From: Gammaproteobacteria bacterium | Lineage (GTDB): Bacteria; Pseudomonadota; Gammaproteobacteria; JAJFKG01 | Direction: 5' to 3' | Assembly: GCA_021773335.1 (NCBI GenBank) | Contig: JAJFKG010000035.1 | Location: 1-37,914, forward strand | Length of the DNA stretch: 37,914 nt | Shown here: positions 1-8,202 of the stretch, piece after piece | Numbering within the stretch: position 1 is the stretch's first letter | How the letters are laid out: the number at the start of each line of letters is the position of its first letter | Notes under the pieces: model-generated | What the model was told of the DNA's origin: nothing | The model's database searches: none | The model's input: only the letters and a program-made list of their open reading frames with translations | Made by a program: the position numbers and the translations under genes

Positions 1-2
1 CA

Positions 3-1136
3 GCCGATGATTTAAGTGTGCTGAGCGCAGAATTAACGAAATTAACGGTTGAAGCAGCCCTGAATGCGGAGCTGGATGAGCATTTAGGCTACCGCCCTCA
101 CGAATTAAAAGGCCGTAACAGTGGCAATAGTCGTAACGGTTCTACACCTAAAACGGTTAAAGGTTCGCACGGCGAAGTAGTCATCAATACACCGCGTGAT
201 CGTGCATCGACGTTTGAACCGCAACTGATTGCGAAAGGGCAAACCCGCATTACCGGGATGGATGAGCAGATACTATCACTGTATGCCAAGGGGATGAGCA
301 CACGTGATATCTGCGCCGCATTTCAAGAGATGTACGGCGTTGACGTATCGCCTGGCTTGGTCTCTAAAGTCACGAATGCCGTGATGGAGCAAGTCATCGA
401 GTGTCAACACCGCCCACTGGATGCGGTATACCCGATTGTGTACTTAGACTGTATCGTGATTAAAATCCGCCAAGATAAACGCGTGATTAATAAATCCATT
501 TGTCTTGCCCTTGGCATTAATCTGGATGGCCACAAAGAATTGTTAGGGCTGTGGTTATCGGAAAACGAAGGCGCTAAGTTTTGGTTGCACGTGTTAACAG
601 AGCTTAAAAACCGTGGTGTTGAGCAAGTGTTAGTAGCCTGTGTGGATGGCTTGAGTGGATTTCCAGATGCCATTAATACCGTGTATCCTGCGGCCAAAGT
701 GCAATTGTGCATTATTCACATGGTCAGGAATTCACTGAAATACGTCTCTTGGAAAGACTACAAAGCGCTCACGAGCGATTTAAAAAAAATCTATCGATCT
801 GCCACTGAATCAGAAGCGTTAGCTGAGCTGGATAAATTCGCCAACACCTGGGATGATAAATACCCGCAAATTAGCAAGTCCTGGCGTGCGCACTGGCCCA
901 ACTTAATCACGTTCTTTGGTTTTCCGCCGGACATTCGTAAAGTGATTTATACGACGAATGCCATTGAATCACTGAACAGTGTTATTCGAAAATCGGTGAA
1001 AACCCGAAAGTTGTTTCCCAGTGATGAGTCTGCTATGAAAGTGATTTATCTGGCGATGCGTATTACCACGAACTTGATCAAAGAATTTCATGAAGCTGAT
1101 CATGGAATTCCAAAAACGCTGATCGCATTTCGTTGA
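3..1136 (+). mobile_element. IS256-family (Mutator-type) transposase, truncated at both ends
   Basis: The reading frame is open back to base 3, so the natural start lies outside the window; a GTG at 18 is only the first possible start inside it. The protein carries the IS256-type DDE core: Asp in YLDCIVIK, Asp in VACVDGLSGF, and Glu in TTNAIESLNSVIRK. The N-terminal LTVEAALNAELDEHLGY block is also typical of the family. Homology appears to stop near MKVIYLAMR (about base 1050). The last ~25 residues look unrelated, and the usual C-terminal segment and right inverted repeat are missing. The element is therefore probably a dead copy, truncated where it meets the oxygenase-like remnant. Family assignment is secure; the exact element name is not known. 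Confidence 0.9.
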
Positions 1137-1369
1137 TTTTGGTTTAAATAACCTTTTCGTTTTTCAGGCGTCAATGAGTTATTATTTTTAGTCGCTTGAT
1201 CCCGAGAAAAATATTTTTTGCCTGTGCTCTTGAGCTCTTTCAAGTCAGCGATTACATTTTGCGGTATTTTAACAAATGCTACGCCACTAGAAATTAGACT
1301 ATTAAACGTTTCGCCGGATATCTCGGAAATATTGCTGATTTCGGCTATTTTTTGAATATCGATTGACAA
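1060..1369 (-). pseudogene. Remnant resembling the N-terminus of a 2-oxoglutarate/Fe(II)-type oxygenase
   Basis: An 89-codon minus-strand frame (TTG at 1369, stop at 1100) reads VAFVKIPQNVIADLKEL, then KKYFSRDQ, then LTPEKRKGYLN. This pattern recalls the non-haem dioxygenase N-terminal domain of isopenicillin-N-synthase-like proteins: a GF-type strand, an LI..l helix, a FF/YF residue pair and an RGY turn. After a presumed frameshift, another frame continues with FLEFHDQLHEIL up to the IS256 border. No metal-binding HxD...H is present because that part of the gene is gone. There is a stop seven codons upstream of the TTG. This is probably a gene broken by the IS256 insertion. The family call is tentative. 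Confidence 0.35.
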
Positions 1370-1502
1370 GGGGGCGGCCTCTACGAGTTAAAAAATTGTA
1401 TTTTGTTAAGCTTACTTTAGATTCGTAATATTCTACAACAATTATATGGACGGTATTTATCCTGATGGAAATTAACAGCTTCACTATTATCGTTTCTCTT
1501 CA

Positions 1503-1649
1503 TCACAAGCTTATATCCAAGCACATTTTGAGTATTTTAACGTATGCTTTGTGCTCAAGGCTAGCATTTCTTACTGGGTTAGAGTTTCGTTTGCGAGCCT
1601 CTTTATAAAAAGCTAGTGATGCGGGGTCAGGTATTCTCATTTGTGACAT
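1503..1649 (-). CDS. Short ORF (48 aa), third gene of the S24-repressor unit, possibly truncated
   Basis: The ATG at 1649 lies 30 bases beyond the stop of the 205-aa gene on the same strand. The peptide is basic (MSQMRIPDP..., KEARKRNSN) and ends at a TGA at 1503-1505. It has no domain I recognise. Its position directly behind a repressor and a ~200-aa gene recalls the prpA-lvrA-lvrB order of Legionella integrative elements, but I cannot show homology. It may be a small gene or the 5' end of a longer one cut by the rearrangement that brought in the oxygenase and IS256 remnants. Confidence 0.3.
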   Translation of the reverse strand: MSQMRIPDPASLAFYKEARKRNSNPVRNASLEHKAYVKILKMCLDISL

Positions 1650-1679
1650 GAGTATAGCTGCGGCCTTTATAACGATAGT

Positions 1680-2297
1680 TTACTTCACTAAACGGAGATG
1701 TGGGACTTTCAGTGATTTGCTTGTTGTGATGTCTTCGTTGTTATGAGTAGCTTCGACTGTGTTGACACTAGTATGAGTGCGTTGTTTTTGAGTTTCTAGA
1801 GCAATGCCAGCCAATATTCCTAAATAACAAGCTTGCGTAGGATCAAAGCGAGTGATAAGTGCTTTATCCTGTGCAATGTCTAATGCAGGCTGCGAAAAAT
1901 AACGGTTATTTTTCTTATTGACGAAACCGATTTTGCCATCTCTATCTTGCGAAACAATTTGGTAAATGCCGCGGCACTTGGTCAGCATGAAGCAGTTTTT
2001 GCGCGCGACTTTTAAACTACCACCTGAAAGTTGCTCGCGCCTGAGCAAGCGTCCGTAGCAAGCGCCAATCCAGCAGGCGTCAATGGCTGATAGATTCCTT
2101 AAAATAGAAATGTCATTAATAGCCTCAGCAAAACGAATTTTTATGATAGCGAGTTTGCCACGTAATTTTATCGTGACAATTTGGGTTGGCATATTGTATT
2201 CGACAATTTCATATTTTTCGCAGTGACGGTTACACAACTGTGCAAATAAATTGTGGTATATATTTGTTATGTGTGTGAAGACTTGGCGTAACGTCAT
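1680..2297 (-). CDS. Hypothetical protein (205 aa) cotranscribed with the S24 regulator
   Basis: No family was recognised with confidence. The ATG at 2297 starts 24 bases after the stop of the S24 regulator, so the two are probably cotranscribed. The product is soluble and rich in basic residues and Cys. A central part (about residues 65-145) reads like a beta-rich domain: WIGACYGRLLRREQLSGG, CRGIYQIVSQDRDGKIGF, then YFSQPALDIA. The last ~30 residues are polar and probably disordered, ending in HLRLVK. The context suggests a partner of a mobile-element repressor. LvrA of Legionella ICEs occupies a comparable place, but that is only a positional analogy. Confidence 0.6.
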   Translation of the reverse strand: MTLRQVFTHITNIYHNLFAQLCNRHCEKYEIVEYNMPTQIVTIKLRGKLAIIKIRFAEAINDISILRNLSAIDACWIGACYGRLLRREQLSGGSLKVARKNCFMLTKCRGIYQIVSQDRDGKIGFVNKKNNRYFSQPALDIAQDKALITRFDPTQACYLGILAGIALETQKQRTHTSVNTVEATHNNEDITTSKSLKVPHLRLVK

Positions 2298-2321
2298 ATG
2301 GGCATCCTTACCGGTGTTTCT

Positions 2322-2981
2322 TCACTCGCTATGGTAAGTAAATTTCGATTGCACGAGAACCCCCAAAACTTGGGTAGATTCATCCAGCTTGTCTTGATCG
2401 TCAGAGGATACGAGTGATAGTAGGTATTGCGAAGGACCATCGCTCAGTAACTCGCGCAAGGTAGCTTCGCCAGTATTGGCATAGTGCACCAACACTAAGT
2501 CGCCATCTTTAGGCGTGATATCGGGTGAAATTACTAAAAGACTGCCACGTGGAAAGCGTGGTTCCATCGAGGGTTTACTGCGTAAGGCAAATGTATTTGT
2601 TGCATTGCAATCTGTCACAATCCAGCCATCCCAATTACGCGCAGTTAATTCAGCAAATGCATCGTTGCCTTTAAGCGGGAAAGCCCAGTCGACAAGTGGG
2701 ATATGGTGTGTATTTGTTTGTTGTTGCTGGTTATGGATATCCCCAGTCATGAGCTGGTCAAGTGTCAGATCGAAAAATTCGGCTAATTGTTTGATGGTAG
2801 ACAAACGTGGATCCGCAGTTTGGCCGGTTAGGATCTTATGTAAGGTAGGTTGTGGGGTACCTGTTTGTCGCGAGACTTTGGCTTCGGTAAGCCCACCGCG
2901 TAGGCGCATTAACTCACGGATATTGCTTGCGAGTTTGGTGGGTTGAGCCAAGTTTGGCATTTCGAGGACACTGTTCGTCAT
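2322..2981 (-). CDS. XRE-type repressor with S24 (LexA/CI-like) C-terminal domain, probably non-cleaving
   Basis: This is a DNA-binding repressor of 219 aa. Residues ~15-70 form an HTH_3 domain (IRELMRLRGGLTEAKVSRQ, then PQPTLHKILTG). Residues ~95-215 form an S24 domain with the nucleophile motif PSMEPRFPRGSLLVISP and DGDLVLVHY. The position of the general-base lysine (ATVKRL in LexA, FTFKKL in lambda CI) reads ATLREL, so Lys is replaced by Arg. RecA-stimulated self-cleavage may therefore be lost. The start at 2981 is chosen because GGAGAG lies just upstream. A longer frame opening at 3137 would add 52 hydrophobic, AT-rich residues that look like untranslated leader. It diverges from the biosynthetic genes and could control them. 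Confidence 0.88.
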   Translation of the reverse strand: MTNSVLEMPNLAQPTKLASNIRELMRLRGGLTEAKVSRQTGTPQPTLHKILTGQTADPRLSTIKQLAEFFDLTLDQLMTGDIHNQQQQTNTHHIPLVDWAFPLKGNDAFAELTARNWDGWIVTDCNATNTFALRSKPSMEPRFPRGSLLVISPDITPKDGDLVLVHYANTGEATLRELLSDGPSQYLLSLVSSDDQDKLDESTQVLGVLVQSKFTYHSE

Positions 2982-3374
2982 AGAAATCTCTCCAGAGAAT
3001 AATTTAAACACTTTTGTCACCACGATGTTCACTATTATACATGAAAAAACATAAAAAGAATAAATTTTATAAAAAAACAAAGAAAATTGTGAAATTGATG
3101 ATTTTGGCCTTTTTTCAGAAATAATGTTTAAAAACAATCAAGTACCTCTTTTTTTGCGAATCTCAATTCGAAATAATATTGGGCACTCGTAAACCCCCGT
3201 TTGGTTAAATAATTTAAAGTTATTAAAAATCAGTCAATTAAAGTTAATGGGTCGGGCTTTTTTCGATATTTTATTGGGAATTAAAAAATTCTTAAAGTGT
3301 TGACATTGGAAATTTTAAGGATAAGATGTGCGTGTCTAATGCAGAGCGAAGTTTATGACAAAGAGGACACTGAA
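2982..3374. other. Divergent intergenic region between S24 repressor and biosynthetic cluster
   Basis: These 393 AT-rich bases contain no convincing gene. The 9-mer TTAAAGTTA occurs twice in direct orientation (3214-3222 and 3238-3246), 24 bases apart, upstream of the forward promoter. It could be an operator pair, but this is unproven. The segment between 2982 and about 3100 should hold the promoter of the repressor. Confidence 0.5.
3300..3327 (+). promoter_or_regulatory. Sigma70-like promoter of the biosynthetic cluster
   Basis: A perfect -35 box TTGACA (3300-3305) is followed after 16 bases by TAAGAT (3322-3327), which matches TATAAT at four of six positions. Transcription would begin near 3334, upstream of the AGAGGA ribosome site and the ATG at 3375. 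This placement argues against the longer frame that opens with GTG at 3297, inside the promoter. Confidence 0.6.
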
Positions 3375-4403
3375 ATGATACTGGATAAAAAAATGTTTGC
3401 TGAAACTCGAGATAGCCTAGAGCGGCTTGGATTACCGAGCAGTGACAACGTTGTGGATAAGCAATTTGCTCAAACCTTTAGTGACGGCAGCCATTATGGT
3501 ATTGAACTATCGAGCATGAATAATCCACAGATTCTTTCACAAGCACTGAAGTTAGCTAAACGATATAGAGTTAAAGTCGATCGTGTGATTGAATGCCGTG
3601 GAATTATGCGTTTACCCGATGCGGAAATTCAGCAAATGGTAGCGATGTGCGCCGATGAGCAAATTGGCTTGTTGTTGTCGATAGGTCCACGTGCAATTAG
3701 TGATAATGGCAGTTTTGTGCATTCAGCAAATGGTAAGCGTGTGGGGTATCGTTTGCGAGGCATGGAAAATGTGGTTCATGCAGTAGAAGATGTAAAGCGC
3801 GCATTGGCATTAGGCGTGAGAGGTTTTCTTATCTATGATGAAGGCCTTTTGATGCTGTTGAACAAAATGCGTGCACAACAAGAGTTGCCCAATAACATTA
3901 TTCTAAAATATTCGGTGCATGCTGGCTGTGCTAATCCTTTATCTGCGAAACTGTTAGAAGAACAAGGAGCGGATACCATCAATATCATTCCTGATCTTGA
4001 TGTTGCTATGATTAAAACGTTTCGTGATGTTATCGATGCGCCATTAGATGTATTCAGTGATACCGCAAAGGAAGCCGGTGGTTTATTACGCACTTATGAT
4101 GTCCCCAATATTATTCGTTATGCCGCGCCCGTTTATTTTAAATGTGGGCCGATTTCTCAGCCATTTCAAAATCATTTACCGAGTGTAACGGAATTAGAGG
4201 AACGGGTGAAGCAAGCACGTAATGTGGTTGAGCATATACAACGGTATCTGCCAGAGGCTATCTCAGTCAGTACTAAAGAGCCGACACTAGCTTTACCAAA
4301 CACATGCGCTACTGAACAAGTATTCCGAGCAAGTGATGTGATGAGAAATATTAATTGTTTTCAAACACAAGATATCTATCGTGCTGCAGCAAATAGCAAT
4401 TAG
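3375..4403 (+). CDS. U32-like TIM-barrel protein, first gene of the cluster
   Basis: The 342-aa product resembles proteins usually labelled 'peptidase U32 family' in genomes. Visible landmarks are IECRGIMRLPDAEIQQM, GFLIYDEGLLMLLNKMR, HAGCANPLSAKLLEEQGADT, and IRYAAPVYFKCG. Characterised U32 members include collagenase-like proteins and the O2-independent hydroxylases UbiU/UbiV and TrhP. The four-cysteine Fe-S signature of those hydroxylases is not apparent here, so the activity is unknown. It is clearly paralogous to the minus-strand gene at 19685-20659. The ATG at 3375 is preferred for its AGAGGA site and the upstream promoter; a GTG at 3297 would add 26 residues. GH3 follows 30 bases downstream. 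Confidence 0.75.
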   Translation: MILDKKMFAETRDSLERLGLPSSDNVVDKQFAQTFSDGSHYGIELSSMNNPQILSQALKLAKRYRVKVDRVIECRGIMRLPDAEIQQMVAMCADEQIGLLLSIGPRAISDNGSFVHSANGKRVGYRLRGMENVVHAVEDVKRALALGVRGFLIYDEGLLMLLNKMRAQQELPNNIILKYSVHAGCANPLSAKLLEEQGADTINIIPDLDVAMIKTFRDVIDAPLDVFSDTAKEAGGLLRTYDVPNIIRYAAPVYFKCGPISQPFQNHLPSVTELEERVKQARNVVEHIQRYLPEAISVSTKEPTLALPNTCATEQVFRASDVMRNINCFQTQDIYRAAANSN

Positions 4404-4433
4404 AACGTAAGATTTAGCAAGAGGGTTATAATC

Positions 4434-6101
4434 ATGCCAAATTGGCATCATAATTGGACTAACGATTGTCAACAGTTTCAGGCGTATTGTGACAATGCAC
4501 GTAAGCAATATCTCGCAAGTTTGCAATATCCGATGCGTGCACAGCAGACTGTTTTGGATGATATAGTGAATCAAGTTGAAAACACTGGGCTTGGTAAGCA
4601 ATATGGTATTAGCTCTGTTAGTAGTATTATTGATTTTCAGCAGCAAGTGCCAATCAAAAGCTATGACCAATTTCAACCATGGATTGATCAAGAAGTCAGT
4701 CAAAAGGGTGGCGTGCTTACTAGCAGCCCGATTGCACGTTGGCTAAGAACAAGTGGGTCAACGGGTAATTCTAAAAAAATTCCCTATACGAAACACTGGA
4801 TGGCAAATTATCGAGTGCCAGCCTTAGGTGTGTTGTGGGCAAATTACTTGCGAGAAATCCCAGGAATGCTTGCGCATCCGTATGCGACATTAGATATCCA
4901 AACGGTACGAGAGCCTGCAACGGAGATGCTCGATGGTATTCCTTATCAAGGCATTACCAACCGTGAACCAATTATTAATGAGCACGATTGGCATACGCCC
5001 TGGCATAATGCGCCTTGGTTTGGACCAGATGTAACTCCAGGTTATGAAGCACGAATGTATACGCGGCTACGCTATTTTATCGAACGTGATTTGCATTGTA
5101 TCACCACAATTAATCCAAGTACGCTAATTGCTTTGCATCAACACCTAATAAAAAGTCGTGATAGGTTGGTTCTGGATATTCATGATGGCACTTTGTTTGG
5201 TAAAAAAATATTTGTCCCTAATGTTGAACTTGCAGAACAAATCGGGCGTCTGCTTGATGATGATGAGGTTAGCTTAAAAGATTTGTGGCCAAATTTAAAA
5301 ATGATTTCGTGCTGGACTTCTGCAACGGCAAGACTTTATATCCCCAAGCTAGAGAAGCTTTTTCCGGACACTAAAATCCTACCATTTATGACTTGTGGCA
5401 CAGAAGGTATTGTGACTTTGCCGGTTGATGCACATTTCGTGACAGGGCCACTGGCGATAAATCAAGGCTTTTATGAGTTTTTACCGGCAAGCGAAGACCT
5501 CGATGCGGTTATTGCAAGCGAACAAGGTGTGGATGCCTTGCTATTTCATGAGTTAGAAGAAGGTAAGGAGTACCATTTGATAATGTCGCAAGCTAATGGC
5601 ATGTGTCGTTATGCTGTAGGTGATATTTATAAAGTCACGGGATTTTACAATGGCGTTCCGCGTATCGAATTTTCGCGTCGGCAAGGAACGTATTACTCTT
5701 TTACTGGAGAAAAACTAACTGAGCCACAAGTGCTTATGGCGATGGAAGATGTGGCTAAGCAGTTCACGTTAAATAGTGGCATGTTTATGTGCAGCCCTGT
5801 TTGGGATGATAAACCTTACTATAAATTTATGCTAGAGATTGAGGAGAAGAATATGAGCAATACTTATGTGCGTCGCCTAGAACGAACAATTGATGGATTA
5901 TTACGTAGCTACAATGAAGAATATGCCAGTAAGCGTAGTAGTGAACGTTTAGATGGTGCAAAGTTGTATCCAGTGAAAGTAGGCACTATCGATAAGTTTT
6001 TGGATGCAAAAAAAGCATCAGCGAATGCTATTCAATACAAATATAAACCAATGCAAGCAAATGATGACGTGTTTAATGAAGTACTTGAGCTAGGAATGTA
6101 G
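4434..6101 (+). CDS. GH3-family acyl-adenylate / acyl-amido synthetase
   Basis: The 555-aa protein has the full GH3 architecture, close to plant and bacterial family lengths. The ATP-binding loop is SGSTGNSKKIPYT (residues ~108-120). MTCGTEGIVTLP (~320-331) corresponds to the conserved acidic motif of the adenylation site. YAVGDIYKVTGF (~400) is followed by the EFSRRQG strand, and the lid segment KLTEPQV comes after it. GH3 enzymes adenylate a carboxylic acid and join it to an amino acid or another amine. The acid and amine here are unknown. In this pathway it is the best candidate for the step that forms the final amide. The start has a good AAGAGGG site. The stop overlaps or abuts the next gene, which suggests translational coupling. 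Confidence 0.87.
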   Translation: MPNWHHNWTNDCQQFQAYCDNARKQYLASLQYPMRAQQTVLDDIVNQVENTGLGKQYGISSVSSIIDFQQQVPIKSYDQFQPWIDQEVSQKGGVLTSSPIARWLRTSGSTGNSKKIPYTKHWMANYRVPALGVLWANYLREIPGMLAHPYATLDIQTVREPATEMLDGIPYQGITNREPIINEHDWHTPWHNAPWFGPDVTPGYEARMYTRLRYFIERDLHCITTINPSTLIALHQHLIKSRDRLVLDIHDGTLFGKKIFVPNVELAEQIGRLLDDDEVSLKDLWPNLKMISCWTSATARLYIPKLEKLFPDTKILPFMTCGTEGIVTLPVDAHFVTGPLAINQGFYEFLPASEDLDAVIASEQGVDALLFHELEEGKEYHLIMSQANGMCRYAVGDIYKVTGFYNGVPRIEFSRRQGTYYSFTGEKLTEPQVLMAMEDVAKQFTLNSGMFMCSPVWDDKPYYKFMLEIEEKNMSNTYVRRLERTIDGLLRSYNEEYASKRSSERLDGAKLYPVKVGTIDKFLDAKKASANAIQYKYKPMQANDDVFNEVLELGM

Positions 6102-6103
6102 TG

Positions 6104-7009
6104 ATGGTTGCCGTGCGTAATCATTTCATTAGTCAGCGCTCATCCGCAAGACCGCTATTAATGGAAAAAAAGCCGCTGATCTATAAGCATTTGAAGTATT
6201 TAAAAACAGAGCAGGCGCGTTTAGCTCTACACAGTTGGGTGCCTGATAAAGTTGAATATGCTTTGTTTTATATTCACGGTTTACAAAGTCATGCAGCCTG
6301 GTCTGCTGAGAGTAGCTATTATTTTGCTTCGAAGGGTATTGCGGTATATATTTTAGATAGGCACGGTTCGGGCTTAAGCGACGGTATTCCAGGTGATATT
6401 CCTAGTACTGAAATGTTGATGGAAGATTATGGATGTGCTTTACAGTATATTAAGGAACGCCATCCATCACTGCCATTGACGCTACTCGGTCAAAGCTTAG
6501 GAGGCACAATATTAGCGGGCTTGCTTTGCTGGGATGGTTTTCAACAAGCATACGATCAACTTATTTTTTGTGCCTCTGGCTTAGGTCGTCGTCATCAGCA
6601 ATTGTCTGAAGCAGAGTATCTTCGGCGCATGCAAGAAAAATCACAGAATGCTGTGCCAATCAACTTGTCAGATTATGATATGACTGATAGACCTGAGTTT
6701 TTACATATGATGCGCAATGATTCACGTTGTCTGCGTTACATTACCCAGCGAGCTTATGCTGTTTTATTAGAAGTGGAAAATCTCTATTGGAATCAGCAGG
6801 GGGTAATTGCTCATGTGCCTAGTGCTTTTGTTTATCCAAGGCACGACCCTATAGTTGATACAGAAAATGCGCTAATTACATTTAAACAGTTAACTGCTGG
6901 TAATGGGGTGCAGCAGGAGTTTGCTGCAGACAAGCACTATCTATGGTTTACAAGCCAACGCTATAAGCTGATGGATTGGTTGGTGCGCTTTATCAAAAGT
7001 AATGGGTAG
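6104..7009 (+). CDS. Alpha/beta hydrolase (monoacylglycerol-lipase-like)
   Basis: This is a 301-aa serine hydrolase of the Hydrolase_4 / MGL type. It shows the oxyanion strand YIHGLQSHAAW, then YILDRHGSGLSDG, the nucleophile elbow LLGQSLGG (GxSxG), an acid-loop Asp in YPRHDPIVDT, and a catalytic-His segment DKHYLWF. The catalytic triad therefore looks complete. Its start is almost on the stop of GH3: GTG at 6101 overlaps it, and ATG at 6104 is directly behind it. It may release or edit an ester/amide intermediate or act as a thioesterase-like partner of GH3. That role is inferred from context only. Confidence 0.85.
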   Translation: MVAVRNHFISQRSSARPLLMEKKPLIYKHLKYLKTEQARLALHSWVPDKVEYALFYIHGLQSHAAWSAESSYYFASKGIAVYILDRHGSGLSDGIPGDIPSTEMLMEDYGCALQYIKERHPSLPLTLLGQSLGGTILAGLLCWDGFQQAYDQLIFCASGLGRRHQQLSEAEYLRRMQEKSQNAVPINLSDYDMTDRPEFLHMMRNDSRCLRYITQRAYAVLLEVENLYWNQQGVIAHVPSAFVYPRHDPIVDTENALITFKQLTAGNGVQQEFAADKHYLWFTSQRYKLMDWLVRFIKSNG

Positions 7010-7017
7010 GGGGAGCG

Positions 7018-8202
7018 ATGCGAGCTAAGTTGTACCATTTGTCTTTGCCGATGCAGCAAGCATTTGGCCATTCAGAAGTGATGCGCAAGAAAACCGATAA
7101 TGCGTTGTTGTTACTAAAACACAATGGTTTGACTGGAGTAGGTGAGTGTGTGCCACGTCAATATGTGACAGGGGAAACCGTTGAAAGTGTGTTCTCAGTG
7201 CTTGAGCATCTGAATATCGACGATATGTTGCGGCGTATTGATATTGATGATTTAGATACGGCTCTGCTCGGTTTGAAAAGTTTAGAAATGCTCGATGAGT
7301 TGTTGGATAATAATGCGTTAAACGCAATTTGCTTGTTGGAGCTTGCGCTATTGGACTTGCTCGGTAAGCATTTTAATAGGTCAACGGAAAGTCTAATTCG
7401 CAGCTACTTGTTACCCTGGGGGTTAAAGCGTTCTAGCAAAAGAAAAGAGACTTTTACCACTAGTCAAGTTTTAGACTTGAGTATGTCTGTGCATGATTTT
7501 CTAAAGACACGAGGGCCTTTTCATTATATTAAGGTTAAGGTGGGTAATGACCTGGCTGATAGTATCGAACGACTGAATACGTTGCGTGCTGTTTTAGGCT
7601 GGCACGTTAAGCTATCAGTTGATGCCAATATGGCTTGGTCACTTGAACAAGCACTGGCGATGGTGCAAGCTTTTTCTCCTTATAATGTTGACTATTATGA
7701 AGAGCCTCTGCATAAAGGAGCTTTTGCTGAGTACAGTGAGTTACGGCGGAAAACAGGCGCCAAGATTATGTTAGATGAATCTCTGTGTACTGTTAGCGAC
7801 GCTTATACAGCAATCCGTTCACACGCCTGTGATGCTTTTAATATTCGTATTTCAAAATGTGGTGGTATTGTACGTTCACTACGTTTAATTGAAATCGCAA
7901 AGCAACATGATCTTGCTTACCAGATAGGCGCACAGGTCGCAGAATCGGGACCATTGGTTGCAGCAGGTCGTCATTTGGCGGCGGCTGTGAATCACTATAT
8001 TACCTTTGAGGGGGGTCAAATTGATAGGTTCTTTAAAGATAATTATATCGTTAATCCAATACCTGTTATTGATAGAATGACAAATCTTGCTTATCTTCCG
8101 CAAGGAACAGGTTTAGGTATTAACGTTAGCCCTAACCTTAAGCGTTATGTGCAAAAAAGTCTTAAATGGAGTGATGGCAAATGGCAAAAAACATTGCACT
8201 AA
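7018..8202 (+). CDS. Enolase-superfamily enzyme, muconate-lactonizing/dipeptide-epimerase subgroup
   Basis: This 394-aa member of the enolase superfamily (MLE subgroup) has both catalytic lysine groups: KVKVG near residue 175 and RISKCGG near 280. The Mg ligands are visible as SVDANMAW, YYEEPL and MLDESLC. In place of the DxD motif of dipeptide epimerases it has QVAESG, so amino-acid racemase, o-succinylbenzoate-synthase-like or cycloisomerase chemistry is equally possible. The family abstracts a proton alpha to a carboxylate. The start follows an AGGGGG site 8 bases after the previous gene. The 3' end overlaps the next gene by 22 bases. Confidence 0.85.
   Translation: MRAKLYHLSLPMQQAFGHSEVMRKKTDNALLLLKHNGLTGVGECVPRQYVTGETVESVFSVLEHLNIDDMLRRIDIDDLDTALLGLKSLEMLDELLDNNALNAICLLELALLDLLGKHFNRSTESLIRSYLLPWGLKRSSKRKETFTTSQVLDLSMSVHDFLKTRGPFHYIKVKVGNDLADSIERLNTLRAVLGWHVKLSVDANMAWSLEQALAMVQAFSPYNVDYYEEPLHKGAFAEYSELRRKTGAKIMLDESLCTVSDAYTAIRSHACDAFNIRISKCGGIVRSLRLIEIAKQHDLAYQIGAQVAESGPLVAAGRHLAAAVNHYITFEGGQIDRFFKDNYIVNPIPVIDRMTNLAYLPQGTGLGINVSPNLKRYVQKSLKWSDGKWQKTLH

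Noticed and set aside
2515..2946. 143-codon plus-strand frame
   Set aside because: It is antisense to the well-supported S24 repressor and has no ribosome site or recognisable motif.
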